64,000 nucleotides of DNA from Neospora caninum Liverpool. Taxonomy: Eukaryota; Apicomplexa; Conoidasida; Eucoccidiorida; Sarcocystidae. This document shows positions 46,021 to 57,940 of the stretch, piece after piece (the first letter of the stretch is position 1; the number at the start of each line of letters is the position of its first letter). The stretch lies in assembly GCF_000208865.1 (NCBI RefSeq), contig NC_018396.1, positions 1,054,001-1,118,000 of the forward strand, in the 5' to 3' direction. The position numbers and the translations under genes are program-made. The notes below the pieces were generated by a model. It saw only the letters and a list, made by a program, of their open reading frames with translations, searched no databases and had not been told where the DNA came from.

Positions 46021-49000
46021 ATGGCGCCTCCTCCAACATCTTCTGTCTTCTTCGCCTCGGCGAACGGGGAAGACGAGCGTCTTCGCGCTGAGTCTGGGTC
46101 GTCCCATGCTGAGAGGGATCTCAAAGACAGTCCGCAGCCGTCCTTTCTCGCCTACCACATTTTGCCTCCCGTGCTGGCTGCGGTTCCGCCACTCTCGTCG
46201 CGCGCGCAGCAGCCGGCTGTCTCTCCAGGCGCATGCGCAGCGTCGCGACACCATCCGCCTCTCGTTCGCCACTTGCTGGACAACTCTCTGCCTCTTCCTC
46301 AATCGCTGACTTCTTGCCTTGCCTTTTCCTCGCCCGCGGAAAACAACCCTGACGCCGAGGGCCCTTCTCTCAGCTCTCTCTCTTCCGTCGCAGATTCCTC
46401 TGCAGGCAGTCGCGCGGAGACGGCGGGAGAAGGCGCGACGGAGGCGCCGCTCCACGACTCCGCCTCGAAAGCCAAGTCTCTCAACGCACCCGGAGAGACG
46501 CGCCCGACGCTCCGATCCGGCAAATCTCTCGCAGAGCGTTCTGTCTCTTCTTCGAACGCTTCTTCTCCCATTCCACCCGAGTCTGTCGCCTCCCAGGCGC
46601 CGAGCTACGCCCCCCTCCTGCAGTACGCGAGTGCGTCGCGTTCGCCTTCTCTTTTGATTCCTCCCTTCTTCTCGTCGCCTGCAGCGCCTCAGCGGTCTTC
46701 GACGGCTCTCCAGTCGGAGCTGGCTTCCTCGGCGCTTCGTTGCCGGGCAGCGGAGCTCCTACAGAGTCGCCTGTTGCGCGCTCTCGCGGCGGCTGTCTAC
46801 CGCGCAGTGCAGCCGCATGCAACCAATTTGGCGAGCATCATTGAAGTGCATGCACTCGCCGCTGCCACGGATCTCCGCGCGGCCGCCTCCCACGAGGCCA
46901 GCGACCCTGCGGAGACGCTTAACGCTCGCCGCGAGTTCCCTGCCGTGTTTCCCTCTTTCTCAGCATCTGCCTTTCCTTTCGCTTCGTCTGGCTCTGCGTT
47001 TGGCGGCGAAGGCTTCAGGGAGCCGGGACGCGAAGCGCCCGGTGGGGCGATCTTCCGAGGCAGCAGGGGCGACGTCTTCGATTTCCTCCCGGTAGTCGTT
47101 GCCGCTGCCGGCGTCGACGCAGGCGATCACCGGCTCGCCGTGCAGCTGCTGACGTTCGAGTGCATGCGGCGCAGTCGCCTCAGCTGGAGAAGGTGGCGGA
47201 AACAGCAGAGGCGTTTGAATGCGGAAGGGGCCGACACGGGCGACGACGCCTGTGCGGAGAAGCCAAGGCGAAAGAGGCCAGAGAGAGACGAAACGAAGGG
47301 CGTCTTCTTTTTCCGCGCCGCCGTCCTCCGCGCCTCCGAGTGCACATCTCTCGCAGCTGCGGTTCAGGCGATCTACCAGCAGTTGACGAGTTCCTCGTCT
47401 CTCTGCGCACAGTCCGCAAAGGCCCCCGTTGCGCTTTTTGCTTCAGACGCGCAGCGCGCCTCGCGCTCGCCCCGCCGAGGCGGTCGCGGCGGGGAGACGC
47501 CGGGGGAGAGTCAAAAACGCCGAGAGAGTGACTCGGCGCCCTCGCTGTTCTCGAGCGTCAGCCAGCAGCTGGAAGACGCTTTCTTCCCGTTGCTCTCCTC
47601 GGCGGTCTCCCACGAAGACGTCTCGACTGCGGGGGCGTGGAGCGAGGGGACCGGGTTCTCGCGAACGGACGCGTCGCTGGAGAGTCTCCTTTTTTCGCAT
47701 CTCGGCGCAAAGGGCGGCGGCGAGGGTCCCGCCGCTCCGTGCAGATCGGGCGGGAAGGGCGACGGTGCTCCGTTCGCGGCGGGGACCCGCGACGCCGGCC
47801 ACGAAGATCTCAGAGACGACGAAGGCTCGGCGATCTTTGGCGACGGCGGCCTGTCGGCTGCGAAGCGCTTCGACGGAATCTGCGAAAAGCTGGAACTGTG
47901 GTGGAGCGACTTGAACTTTTTCCCCGCGAACGGCGGCGCAGGCACTGACGCCGCCGAAGCTCGCGCCAAAAGGCGCCAGAAGGCGCGGCGCGGCGTGGAC
48001 TACTTGCTGGAGGAGGGGAGTCTGCGTCGGGCCAAGACACGGAGACAGAAACAGATGAAGGCGCTGTGGGGAAACAGCGACGAGGAACTTGCGAGCGAAG
48101 CGGACGAGACCGACGAGGACTGCGCGCCCGGCGAGCGAGGACGGCTGACGGCGACTGGGAGCTCTCCAGGCCGCCAAGGGAGCGACGCGGGATCCCCTGC
48201 CGCCTCGTCCGCGCTTTCCACTGCAGGTCAGGAAACGGAAGACCCGCCTGCCGAGGCGCCGACGCGGCTCGCAGTCGGTTCGAGCATCTTCCGGCCTTTC
48301 TTTGGAGGCCCGCGTCTCGCGCGCGCTTCTGGAGAAAACGGATCTCGCGACGCAGCTGGGTCTGTGCACGTCTCGTCTGCGGTGTTGCTGGTCGTCCTGG
48401 AGGAGACGGAGGCGTTTTCCCTTCCCTTCTTGTCTTCGCTCCTCCACCTGCTGTCGCTCTTGCGAACGCAGTGTCGCCTGCCGTTCCTGGTGGTAACAGC
48501 AGCCTCGTCGAGCTCCTCGATTCGCCAGCTTCTCTGCGACTCCCGGGCGACAAACAACTTCGCCGTCGAAGCCGCCACGCTTCTCCAGCCTTCGCTGGTC
48601 CAGCAGCAGATCGTGAATTTGCTGCTCTCCAGCTCGGTCACGCTCCCCTTCTCGCTCCCGCTCTCGTCGCTCCTCGTCCTCCTGCAGCACCTGGAGGAGA
48701 ACGCCGCACCGTCTGTCTTGCAACTCGTTCAAGTCTTCCAGCTCGTCGTGCGACAGTTCTACCAAGCTCACCCGCTGGCCTTTCTCTGCAGAGGCTACGA
48801 AGACGTGCTGCCGCTGCTGCAGACAGAGGGAGACGCCGAGGACGAATCCGACGGCGCGGCGACAGCAGAGGCACAGACAGCAGAGGCAAAGACAGGGGCG
48901 GGGCGCCGGTGGGGGCGCGCTGCGAAGAGCGGAGAACTGGGAGAGGAGCCAGGCACGGGGAGGAAGAAAGTTGGGGCGAAAGCCGCGGAGACTGCTACAG

Positions 49001-52000
49001 GCGCAACGGCGCATGAAGACCCGAAGGAGAAGGAAGCAGGCAGGGAGGGAGAGAAGACGTCTGGGGAGACCCTGTCGCATGGCGCAACGTCTGGCCGCGC
49101 CGTGTGCGTGTCTCCGTTATCAGAAGAGGAGAGCGACAGGCGCGAAGATGCGAGGCGCTTGCAGTCCCGCGCAAAGCGTTTGCTCAAACAATGGAGCCGC
49201 CGAACAGAGCTCCTTGCCTTCTCCTCCATCACAGATGATCATATTCGTCTCCTCACGCAGCTGCTCCGCAACACGGCTGAAGTGTATGTACACCTGGTGG
49301 CTTCCCAGCAGCACAGCGGGTTCTTTCTCGACAGATGTTGCTGGCAACAGGAACAACTCCTCCAGAAGGGTGCGTCCCTTCTAGGGGGCGCCGGGCCTCG
49401 GGTATCGCCCTTATCGCGTCGCTCTCGCCCTGAACAAGAGGACGAAGAAACTGAAGAAGAAGAAGAGAGGAAGCGACGGCGATCGGGAGACGCGGCGCTG
49501 ACCGTGGCGAAGCACGCGCGTGAAGACTTGGGAACGCGACTCCACGAACCGTTGCACGCAAAACCAGCTGCCTCGCATCTCACTGAGTCGCCTAACGCTT
49601 CAACCTCGACTGTCTCGTCTCTCCCTTCTTCGTTTCCTTCTTTTCTCCCCGGGTGTCGGCGGTCGGGTGGTTGTGTGTCGCGTCGCGCTGTCTTGGCTCA
49701 GCTGCGTGCTTGGTGGGGTTGTCGCGGGCTTTTGGTTTTTTCGCGAATCCAAGAAGAGTTTCGAGAGCGTCGCAACGCGTTGGAGAGGCAAAGGGCGCGC
49801 AGGCCGAGAGACGCGGACGAAGAGAAGCTGAAGCGGGAGGAGCGGGAGGCGACCATGGCTTTAATTTGCAGAGAAATCCTGCCGCAAGCAACCCTCGATC
49901 TGGCGGAGCGCCGGGTCGGCGTGTCTCTCGCTTTCCGGCTTCTGCTGCTTCTTCAGCAACAGCTGGAGCGGCAGCGCAGAAGCGAAAGAATGGAAGGGAC
50001 AGAAGACGACTTCAGCTTCCTGCTGCGCTCCACCACGCAGGATCCGCCAACCTCCGACGCCTTGCGAGCTTCGCGCAAAGCAAAGACCGCCCAGGACGCC
50101 AGGCGATCCGCGGCGCCGGCGACGTCCAAGAAAGGGCGAGGGAGGGAAAAACCCGCAACGCAAAGAGACGATTCAGAAGACAGCGACAGGGACGAACTCT
50201 CGGATGAAGCCTCAGACGAAGACAGCGGAGACAAGGCGGAAGAGAGAGAGTGTTGGTGGAGCGGCGCGGGGGCGGAGGCCGAGAGTGGCAACCGCACGAT
50301 GATTGATGAGCTCGAACGACTTCTCGGCGTCCACGAGGAAAATGCATGTGTCCTTCGAAAAACGAGGCCGCAACAGCGCATTCAAGAAAGTCAGTCACAC
50401 ACGAGACAAATCTCGCGCAGTGCTCACCGCTGCAAAGAGTTGTGCATTTCCGCGCGTCTCCCCGTCCCTGTCACCCACGCCATCCACATGCAAATATGTT
50501 AATATCAATAAAGTATGTATATATATATATATATATGGCACCAGAGAGGGAGAACTGTGTGAGTACGTAGAAATCGGAAGATGGAGAGGGGGTGGGAGAC
50601 AGGTCCAGGTCGATAGAGTATAGGGTAGGTGCGTGTGTGGAGTCCATTCCTTGTCAGAGTCCGCTCTGCAAAATCCAGCTTTCTTTTGCCTTCTGTTCTG
50701 TTTCTTTCTCCTCAGTGGCGAGAGCTAGCCGAAGTGTAGGAGAAGATCTTCATCGCTTGCTGGGAACTCTGTATGAAGACTTGGCGGTCGCGGCGCCGGC
50801 TCGGGTGTTCCACGAAAGCGCCAACCCCGGCGCAGCCTCCGCTTGTGAGGGAGGAGTCGCGGATCCATCAGCTTTGTCTCTTCCGCTGAAACTTTTTTTC
50901 CAGCAAGGGCACCGCGAGCTGTGTCTCCTTCGTCTTTTCCTGGCGGCCAGGTCGTCCCCTGACGGAGTTCCGGAGACCTCGGGTGTCCATACAGCTGACA
51001 TCCTGCATGCGCTGGACAACCTGCGGCTGGTGATTCAGGAGCTCGACGAGGCGTCGCTCTCCCTCGCGGCGGGTCCCAAGCGCGACAGCCGCCTCCTGAC
51101 CAAGCAAAGACGGTCTTCCGTGTCCCCGTTCCGGGAGACAGAGACCGAGGTTGCGGCGTCGAGTGTATGTACAGCTGGAAGGCCGGGGAAGGCCCGCGAG
51201 GCGGTCTCCCTCCTGGCGTCTCCGGACGCTGTTCCTTCGCTCGGATCTCTACAGAACAGCAGTGGGGACGAGGGCGAGAAGGCGCCGTCGCTTTGTCGAC
51301 TGTACATGCTGAAAACGCGCTTCCTGCGCACCGTCGAAGAACTGCTTCTCCTGTTGCTCCTTCCTTTGCCCTCGTGGCATCCGCTGGGAACTGAGCTGGC
51401 GGTGTGGGGCGGGTCTCTCGCGATTGAAGTGGCGGCGACGGGCCTCGCCCTCCCTCACGTGGAGCGAGGCGAGCGACGCCCAGAGAGTCAGCTGGTCTCT
51501 GCTGCGCAGACGGTGTGTTCGCGTTTGGAAACCATTCCTCAGCGAGAGACTCTGGAGCATTTGGCGATTGTCAATCCGTTCTACCTGCAACAGTTCGAGG
51601 ACAGTGAAGACGAGGAGGAGCGGAGAGACGAGGTCGGAAGCAGCAGCCGAGGCGGCGGCCTGGGAGCGCCGGCCGAAAACTCGTTGCTTTTGGAAGACGT
51701 TTCTGTGGTGTACAGACTCCTCGGCGACGCGGGGAAACGCGTCGGCATGTGGGATCTCTTCTGCGCCTTTTGCCGGGAGACGCTGAATGGGCGTCTTTCC
51801 CAGGAGAAGGCGACCCAGACCAGAAACGGGTCCGCCGTCGCGGAAGGCGGAGACGATGAAGCGCAGCGAGCCGGCGAGAAGAGACTGCGAAGCCGTGAGA
51901 CACGCAGAGAGAGGAAAACGCAGGAGAAACAGTTCGAATTCGACGTCCTCAGCAAAATGGAAGAAGAAGGAAACGCTCGCTCTCAGGCCTCCCAAAGCTT

Positions 52001-52598
52001 GACGTGTGCCTCTGGATCCTCGGTCGCGTTGCCTCCCGCGAATCTTCTGCAACAGCTTCAATTCCGATTCGCCGTTGCGTGCGAGACCTTGGACCACCAG
52101 ATGGGTCTCTTGCGGCTTCCGAGTGCCGGGGCCTTTGCAGCGGCTGCTGAGCAAGCTCTCGTGGGTGGGCAAGATGAAGGCGGCGACGTCTTCTTCGCGG
52201 CAAACGACGGCGACGAGGAAGGCCCTGAAGAGAAGGAAGACGCGTGGGGCGACGGAGACAGCAAGTCGCGACTTCTTGAGTCGCGCGGAGGGCCGGGGCG
52301 GGCGAAGACCAAAACCGGCAGGCGCTGGCCGACCCGCTTTGCCCGGAGAAACCAAGAAGAAGAGGACAGCGAGGACGAAGTTGCAAAGGAAGTTCAAGAC
52401 GAACTCCGACAAATGAAAGAGCTGCTCCACGGCGTGTACGCAAACCGCACTCAGTTTGGGACGGTATATGTACGGGACACCGTGAGAGAGATCGAAGAAG
52501 AGGAGCCAGAAGAAGCCACGCAGCTCGAGAAGAAACGGAGACGAAGAAAACAGACAACTGCGAAAAAGAAGCGCACCAAGATGGAGGACTCTTCGTAA
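46021..52598 (+). CDS. ORC3: origin recognition complex subunit 3-like protein
   Basis: Exons are 46021-50389 and 50716-52598; donor GTCAGT, acceptor CCTCAG, phase 1, giving 2083 aa. ORC3 is part of the complex that marks replication origins and loads MCM helicase. The AAA+-like region shows the ORC3 order: LPVVVAAAGVDAGDHRLAV (residue ~350), AVLLVVLEETEAF (~785), LPFLVVTAASSSSSIRQLL, AATLLQPSLVQQQIVNLLL, and RQFYQAHPLAFLC (~910), the last close to the hFYSQPLSVLC-type motif of ORC3. As in ORC3, no Walker A motif is visible. The C-terminal winged-helix part is in exon 2: ETLEHLAIVNPFYL (~1735), SVVYRLLGDAGKRVGMWDLF (~1787), and LQFRFAVACETLDHQMGLLR (~1902). Human ORC3 is ~711 aa; here Ser/Glu/Arg-rich insertions nearly triple the length. 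The assignment is from motif order and spacing and needs a profile search. Further small introns inside exon 1 cannot be excluded. Confidence 0.8.
50516..50537. repeat. (TA)n microsatellite
   Basis: Short TA run within the single ORC3 intron (50390-50715). Confidence 0.93.
50982..50995. repeat. quasi-palindrome variant GGTGT-CCAT-ACAGC
   Basis: Copy of the dispersed motif in ORC3 exon 2 (TSGVHTAD). Related copies in ORC3 are AGTGT-ATGT-ACACC at 49281-49294 and AGTGT-ATGT-ACAGC at 51162-51175. Confidence 0.87.
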
Positions 52599-52993
52599 AC
52601 GCGACGTCCAACAGAAGCCTTGAAACTCCCAGAGTGACTCCACGTGGAACAGTGCGGCGAGCGCCAGCGTTTCAGACCCTTCCCTCTCATGTCCATATGG
52701 GGTTTGTTTCAGAAAAGGAGGGAAGACGAGGAGAGATGCGTCTGACGAATGTGTGCTTTGTTTGGTGTGTTGGCGTTCGAAAACGGCATGTGTCCTCGTG
52801 GACGAAGACGAGGCTTTCCACTCTGCAGGCTTTTTCAAACACTCACACGCAGTCCCCGGGATTTTCGTGCCCCAGAGAGACACACAGCCACACCGGGGCG
52901 CCGACGCGCGATCGGCACATTTAGCAATGCGTGCGTGTTCCATGGGTAGCTAAGGATCAAAGGAATTCGCGAAAGCGTTGTCATGCGTCTACG

Positions 52994-53031
52994 CCCCTGT
53001 GTAGCTAAAAGGTTTCTTCCATCTACAGGGG
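52994..53031. repeat. inverted repeat CCCCTGT ... ACAGGGG
   Basis: Seven-bp perfect arms with a 24-base loop; the outer flanks (CG and GCG) can extend the stem past a one-base bulge. It lies 400 bp after the ORC3 stop codon. Confidence 0.7.
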
Positions 53032-53754
53032 TGCGACACACACGATGACAAGCTCTTGATGTCACCCCCTCCTTTCCGTCGCGGTCCAGGTGTCTCTGTC
53101 GTGTTCGACTCGGGGCGAATGAATCCGCTTCGGTTTCACCGAGGGCTGAGACGCTTCTGCGCATGCTGCGTCGCGGCGATGGCTCAGCTGGAAACCTAGC
53201 TTTTTGGTTCGTATGCCCCACAAGCCGAAGGGGTCTCGGAAAGGATACATGTTCACAGTACGCAGGGGACGAGATGTATCTCACTAGACAGGCTTATCTC
53301 GCTCTTTAGCACTTCCTCAGACGCACGCGTGCAAAGATATGCGTGGCGTTCAGCGAAATAAGCCACGTGCTTTAAACCAGGCTGAAGGATTGGGGCCCGC
53401 AACAGCAGACTTGGAATATATGTATATGCATGGATATTTGTATGTACGCCGGTAATAGAAAAGCCCGGTCGGAGCTTGTCGCTGCTGCGTGGTCTAGTTC
53501 CTGAGTTCCTCCACGCGTGTCACATTCATTTTTGCGCATCTCACTTTCTCTTAGCCTCCGGTACACAGCAAGTTACCAACTCCTGAGAGGAGACACATGA
53601 GGCGATACCGACAAGTTCCGAGGTGTCTCACCCCGCCCACTCGGCGCCAGAGGCTTACGCTTCTCAGAAGCGGGATAGAGTTGCTTCACGCGTATCTACG
53701 AGTTTGTTTACGAATGACTTACTGTCTCTTTCTCAACCACTGCCTCGTTCTCTG

Positions 53755-53774
53755 CCCCCCCCCCCCCCCCCCCC
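53755..53774. repeat. 20-base poly-C run
   Basis: Uninterrupted C20 followed by GCCCCC. Length may be affected by sequencing or assembly. Confidence 0.9.
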
Positions 53775-56700
53775 GCCCCCAACCCACGTCGTTTTGAGCT
53801 GAGAGTTCCAGGGTTGCTGGGCGGAAGAAAACGAGATGTTTCGAACCTGGGAAGCATGCCTAAGAAGAACAGAAGATGCAGAGAAAGGGGAGACGCAGGA
53901 AGGACCACAAGTGCAGAGGTGTCGGCCGACGTGCAAAGATCGCCGTGGTGCGCCCGACGGAGAAGTCCTCCCGAGAAACAGGTGGACGGCAAGGGCATGT
54001 GCCAAGCTGGTCCGCGTGAGAAGCGCGTCATTGTCAGTGCAGCTGCTTGAACTGGCGGTGGCTGAGGGAACTGTGCACCGTCGGAAAAGAGGCTGCACAA
54101 TGCTTTTGAGGAAAGAAATGGGCTGGTTGCACAAACTCGAAAAGGCTGTCGGGTACGAGACTGGTGAGTCAGGCTCACCGCTAGGCACGTGTGTCTGTTC
54201 TCGGGTGCGAGCTTCCGATCGGGAGACCACGGCGTCGCGCCCCTGAAAACTTCACTCGACCATGCTCAGGAGTGAACGTCTTCAGGTGCGATCTGAGCCG
54301 CGCTTCCTGGGCAAACACCAGAGAGGCGAAAGGCCCCCTGAGCCGCCCTGTCTGATCGTCTCCATTCCCACTTTTAAAACAACCTTGAGTATCTGAAGGT
54401 TTCCGGATAACGGTCTGATCCGCAGCACGGGCGCGCAAGCCCCGTAGGCAGTTCAGAGGAATGTATTTCACTTGCCGGAGCCTTCTCTAATTTTCCAAGG
54501 CAAGCCGGTCGTCTCCTGTTTGGACGCACAACACGTGTTCCACAAACACTGCCGGCGATATCGAAAGGGTACGCAACTTGTCGGCGTGATCGCCCGCCTT
54601 GGCGTTCCTTTTCGGGTGGTGTCCTGAAAAAGGAGTTGGCAGACGCCCGTCGCCTCCGTCTCGCGAGAAACGAGAAGATCCCTGCGGCGGGCGGTGCCGC
54701 ACGACTGGGGCCCGACTGAGGCGAGTTCATCCTCGTCACCCTGTTCTGTCGGCCAGGTGAGAAGGACAGCACGGGAAGGAAGATCTTGGGTCTTTGTCCA
54801 TTTTGCACGCTTCTCGGATTCGCACGTCTCTCTTCGGTGCTCAGAGGCAACAGAACGCACTGGAATCTTGTGATCGTTTTCAGGGAAGGCCCTTTCGCTT
54901 TGGGCTCGCAGCAGAACCGCAGAGTCACCCGTGGAGCTCCACGTCAGGTGGCGAGAAAAGAGTGACGTTTCTCACGACAGGACGGCGAATAACGAGACAA
55001 TGAAATGCTTCTTTTCCGGAAAACCCCCAGAGGGCCTTCCGGGGATATCCTGGCTCGGCTTCTGCATCGAATTTGACAGTCTGCCCAAGTCGCGCAGACC
55101 CAACCCTGCGGGCGCACGACGCGTTTGATTTCCACGGGAAAAGGTTCGAGACACGTCTCTTTGTCTTTTGTCCCGACAAGCCGTCTTTAAGGGACAGAGA
55201 ATGTAACACTCCGAACTCTGGGCGAGAAATGCCGGTTCCCGATACACGCGCCTTGGGTTGATTGTTCTTCTCTACAACTCACGTCCCGAGGCGTGAGGAA
55301 TCGAACGTTCTTGTCACGATGCGTCGCAACGCATAATCTCAGAGATTCCAAACGCAAAGTGTATCCGCCGTAATACAGCGAGAGGCGTCGCTGCATTTCT
55401 GGAAGCATCGACTGTCAATCACTGGCCGCGAATCTGTACCCGAAATCCCCCTCTTTCACAGATGTTGGAGCATATTCGCCCAGTGCGACTGAGTTTGGTC
55501 CACTGTTTGTACATTTCGTGGTGCGGTTTCATGAGAAAAAGTGACGAGAAAGGAGAGACATGTTGCGGGCGTCACATCCAGTTTCGCCGTGAAGCGAGGC
55601 TGAAGAGCAGACAGGTGACGCGCCGTCAGGGTCCAGGACAGATTCCTGTTTTCAGCGTGGATCCTCCAGCTTTGCTCCAGGAGACGAAGCCCCGGCAGCC
55701 CCTTTTCTCCGCTTTTCCCATCGAACCTGAAGCACCTACCAGACTGGGTATCTCGAGGTTTTAAGCCGCGAAGGTGTACGTCTTTGCGTACCAACACACA
55801 CTATCTGTTTTGAGTACGCGGGGACATGCACGCACATATACATAGAGGTAGAAGGCGAGGTAAAGCATGCAGAACGGCAGCTACAGGACTCGCGACAAGG
55901 GTAAATCTTTCGTAGAGAGATTCAAAAATTTAGAGACAAGGAAAATAGGGCTCGGACACTCAGCAAGTTCGGCTCACATTTCCCAGTGAACCAGAAACAA
56001 CCACTGCGTTTGGAGCCCTGACGAAGGGCACAGACAAACCTACCACCGATAGGAGAAATCCGAACTACTCACGCAGAAATCTTTTCAGAAAGGCAGAGGA
56101 TCAACTCTAGCCTCCCGCTCCCACGCGCAGCGACACGCGCTTCATAAGCATAGGTACACATATACAAACACAAAACATGAGTGGTGTTGTGTATTTTCAC
56201 ACACAGACACACTTGCAGCCCACGGGGCACGATATCCGAATCCGTTTGTTTCAATGGGCAAATGAGACGATGTTGAAAGACTGGATTCGGCTCGACATAG
56301 CGCACTCTGGTTGGAGACTCAAAACGCGAGACACAAAAAACGGATTTGGAGGTGCGTGCGGATATTGCTTCCCGCGCGCACGTCGATCACTGCAGATGCA
56401 AAGGAATATCTGTATATCTATCCGGTGGCAGATGGGCATAACGTGGTGTCGGAACCAGAGTTCACGCGGCGCCTTTCATTCCAGCACAGCCGGAGGAATC
56501 TCTACGTGAAGCGGGCCCCGCCGGAGCGCAAGGCAACGAAGGCCTTAAATAGGGCAGGAGCACCATCGAGGACAAGCGCTGGACGAAAAACTGGAATCTT
56601 CAGCATCCGTGTCCGTCCTCTTTTTCGTTTCCGCGCTTTCTCGCAATGCCTCAGACCCCCTTTTCAGCACTTATGGGAAGAAATATGAATATACAAATAC

Positions 56701-57147
56701 ACTTAGGTAGAGTGAAGACGCGCCTGAGTTCTTCTCCGAGACAAAGAGACCTCGACGTACACATTCACGCCTCAACAAGTAGAGAACATGTTCTTCCCGG
56801 CTTTCGTCGTGGACTCTCTGCTTTCTCTTCTGCGCTCCTCAAGAGTCTCGAAACTTCGCAGGACGGCGCTCACGCGGGATGGGCCATCCCGAAGTCCCCT
56901 GAGGAAGACAGCAGAGGCGCAAATCAAGCAGCGAGGTGAACCTGGTTCAGCGGGATGCATGCAGCGCACAGCTGCCTCGCCTCGGCACACGAAAATCAGC
57001 GGGGAACGAGAAACCGACAAAGCGACTGCACGAAAGCAAGAAAGGCGACCGCCCTCACGCGAGGCTCGAAACGAAGACGCACCCGCGTTAGAAGACACGG
57101 GACAAAAGGAGAGCATGACACTTTGAGCGTGGCTATGAAAATCGCGG

Positions 57148-57899
57148 CTAGACGGTCCGGCGCTCACCGAAGGAAGAAAGGTAATCGTCGCCTTCTGCTC
57201 TCCGATATTCGTCGATCAAATTCATGCAGACCTCTCTGATGGAAACACACGAAGCGAACAAGACAGAGAGACGCGACGCTCACCGACTCGAGCGCGTGCA
57301 GGCGTCTAGGGTCACACAAGCCGACGCAGGCTACACGGAAGCATCTCTCCACGCCACGCCGCGTCCTGTGCTCTAAACGGAGAAAACGAAGACTTGACAA
57401 CAATCCGACACAAGATCGAACATATGTATATAGATATCGGTTGATAAAGCGATGCACGGTCCCCCCCGTGGCGCACTCAAAAAACAGACGAAAAAAGACA
57501 GAGCTGGACACGCACCGGCATGATCTCTCTATGTGCAATATAGGCACGACGTTGCCCGGCCAAGTCTGAAGCCGAAAAGCTAAGAAAGGCCCCGCCTTTG
57601 AAAAAAGACGCCTTTGGCATTCCGGGCGGATGGCAGTGGCAACGCATTGCCCAGAATTGGAAGAGACTTCAAAGACTGCACACGACGGCCGAAACAAGAG
57701 CCTTTTTTGATTCGTGCTTAGCATCGGAAATTCGTGTGCCTCATCAACTCGTGCTTCGCATTTCCCTCGCTTCTCACTTGGAGCATTCCATTTCGTCGAA
57801 GTTGCCCAGACCATCTGAACTCGAAAACATCGGTTCCTTTCTGAGGCAACACACCGAGACGCCGCGGACAAGCATGCAGATGAAGACAAGCACAGATGC

Positions 57900-57940
<41 letters not shown>

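Larger units (their letters stand above)
52599..57147. other. convergent intergenic region, ORC3 / gamma-tubulin
   Basis: This 4.5 kb lies between two stop codons. It holds a small inverted repeat (52994-53031), a 20-C homopolymer (53755-53774), and no recognisable gene. The longest open frame (minus strand, 54374-54928) is Arg/Ser/Pro-rich without a domain. It is long for two 3' untranslated regions, so a non-coding transcript is possible but not shown. Confidence 0.6.

Noticed and set aside
47443..49080. 545-codon minus-strand ORF
   Set aside because: Antisense shadow of ORC3 exon 1; the plus-strand product has recognisable ORC3 motifs.
51249..52943. 564-codon minus-strand ORF
   Set aside because: Antisense shadow of ORC3 exon 2 running past its stop.
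54374..54928. 184-codon minus-strand ORF in the ORC3/gamma-tubulin gap
   Set aside because: Arg/Pro/Ser-rich, no known motif and no supporting splice partners.
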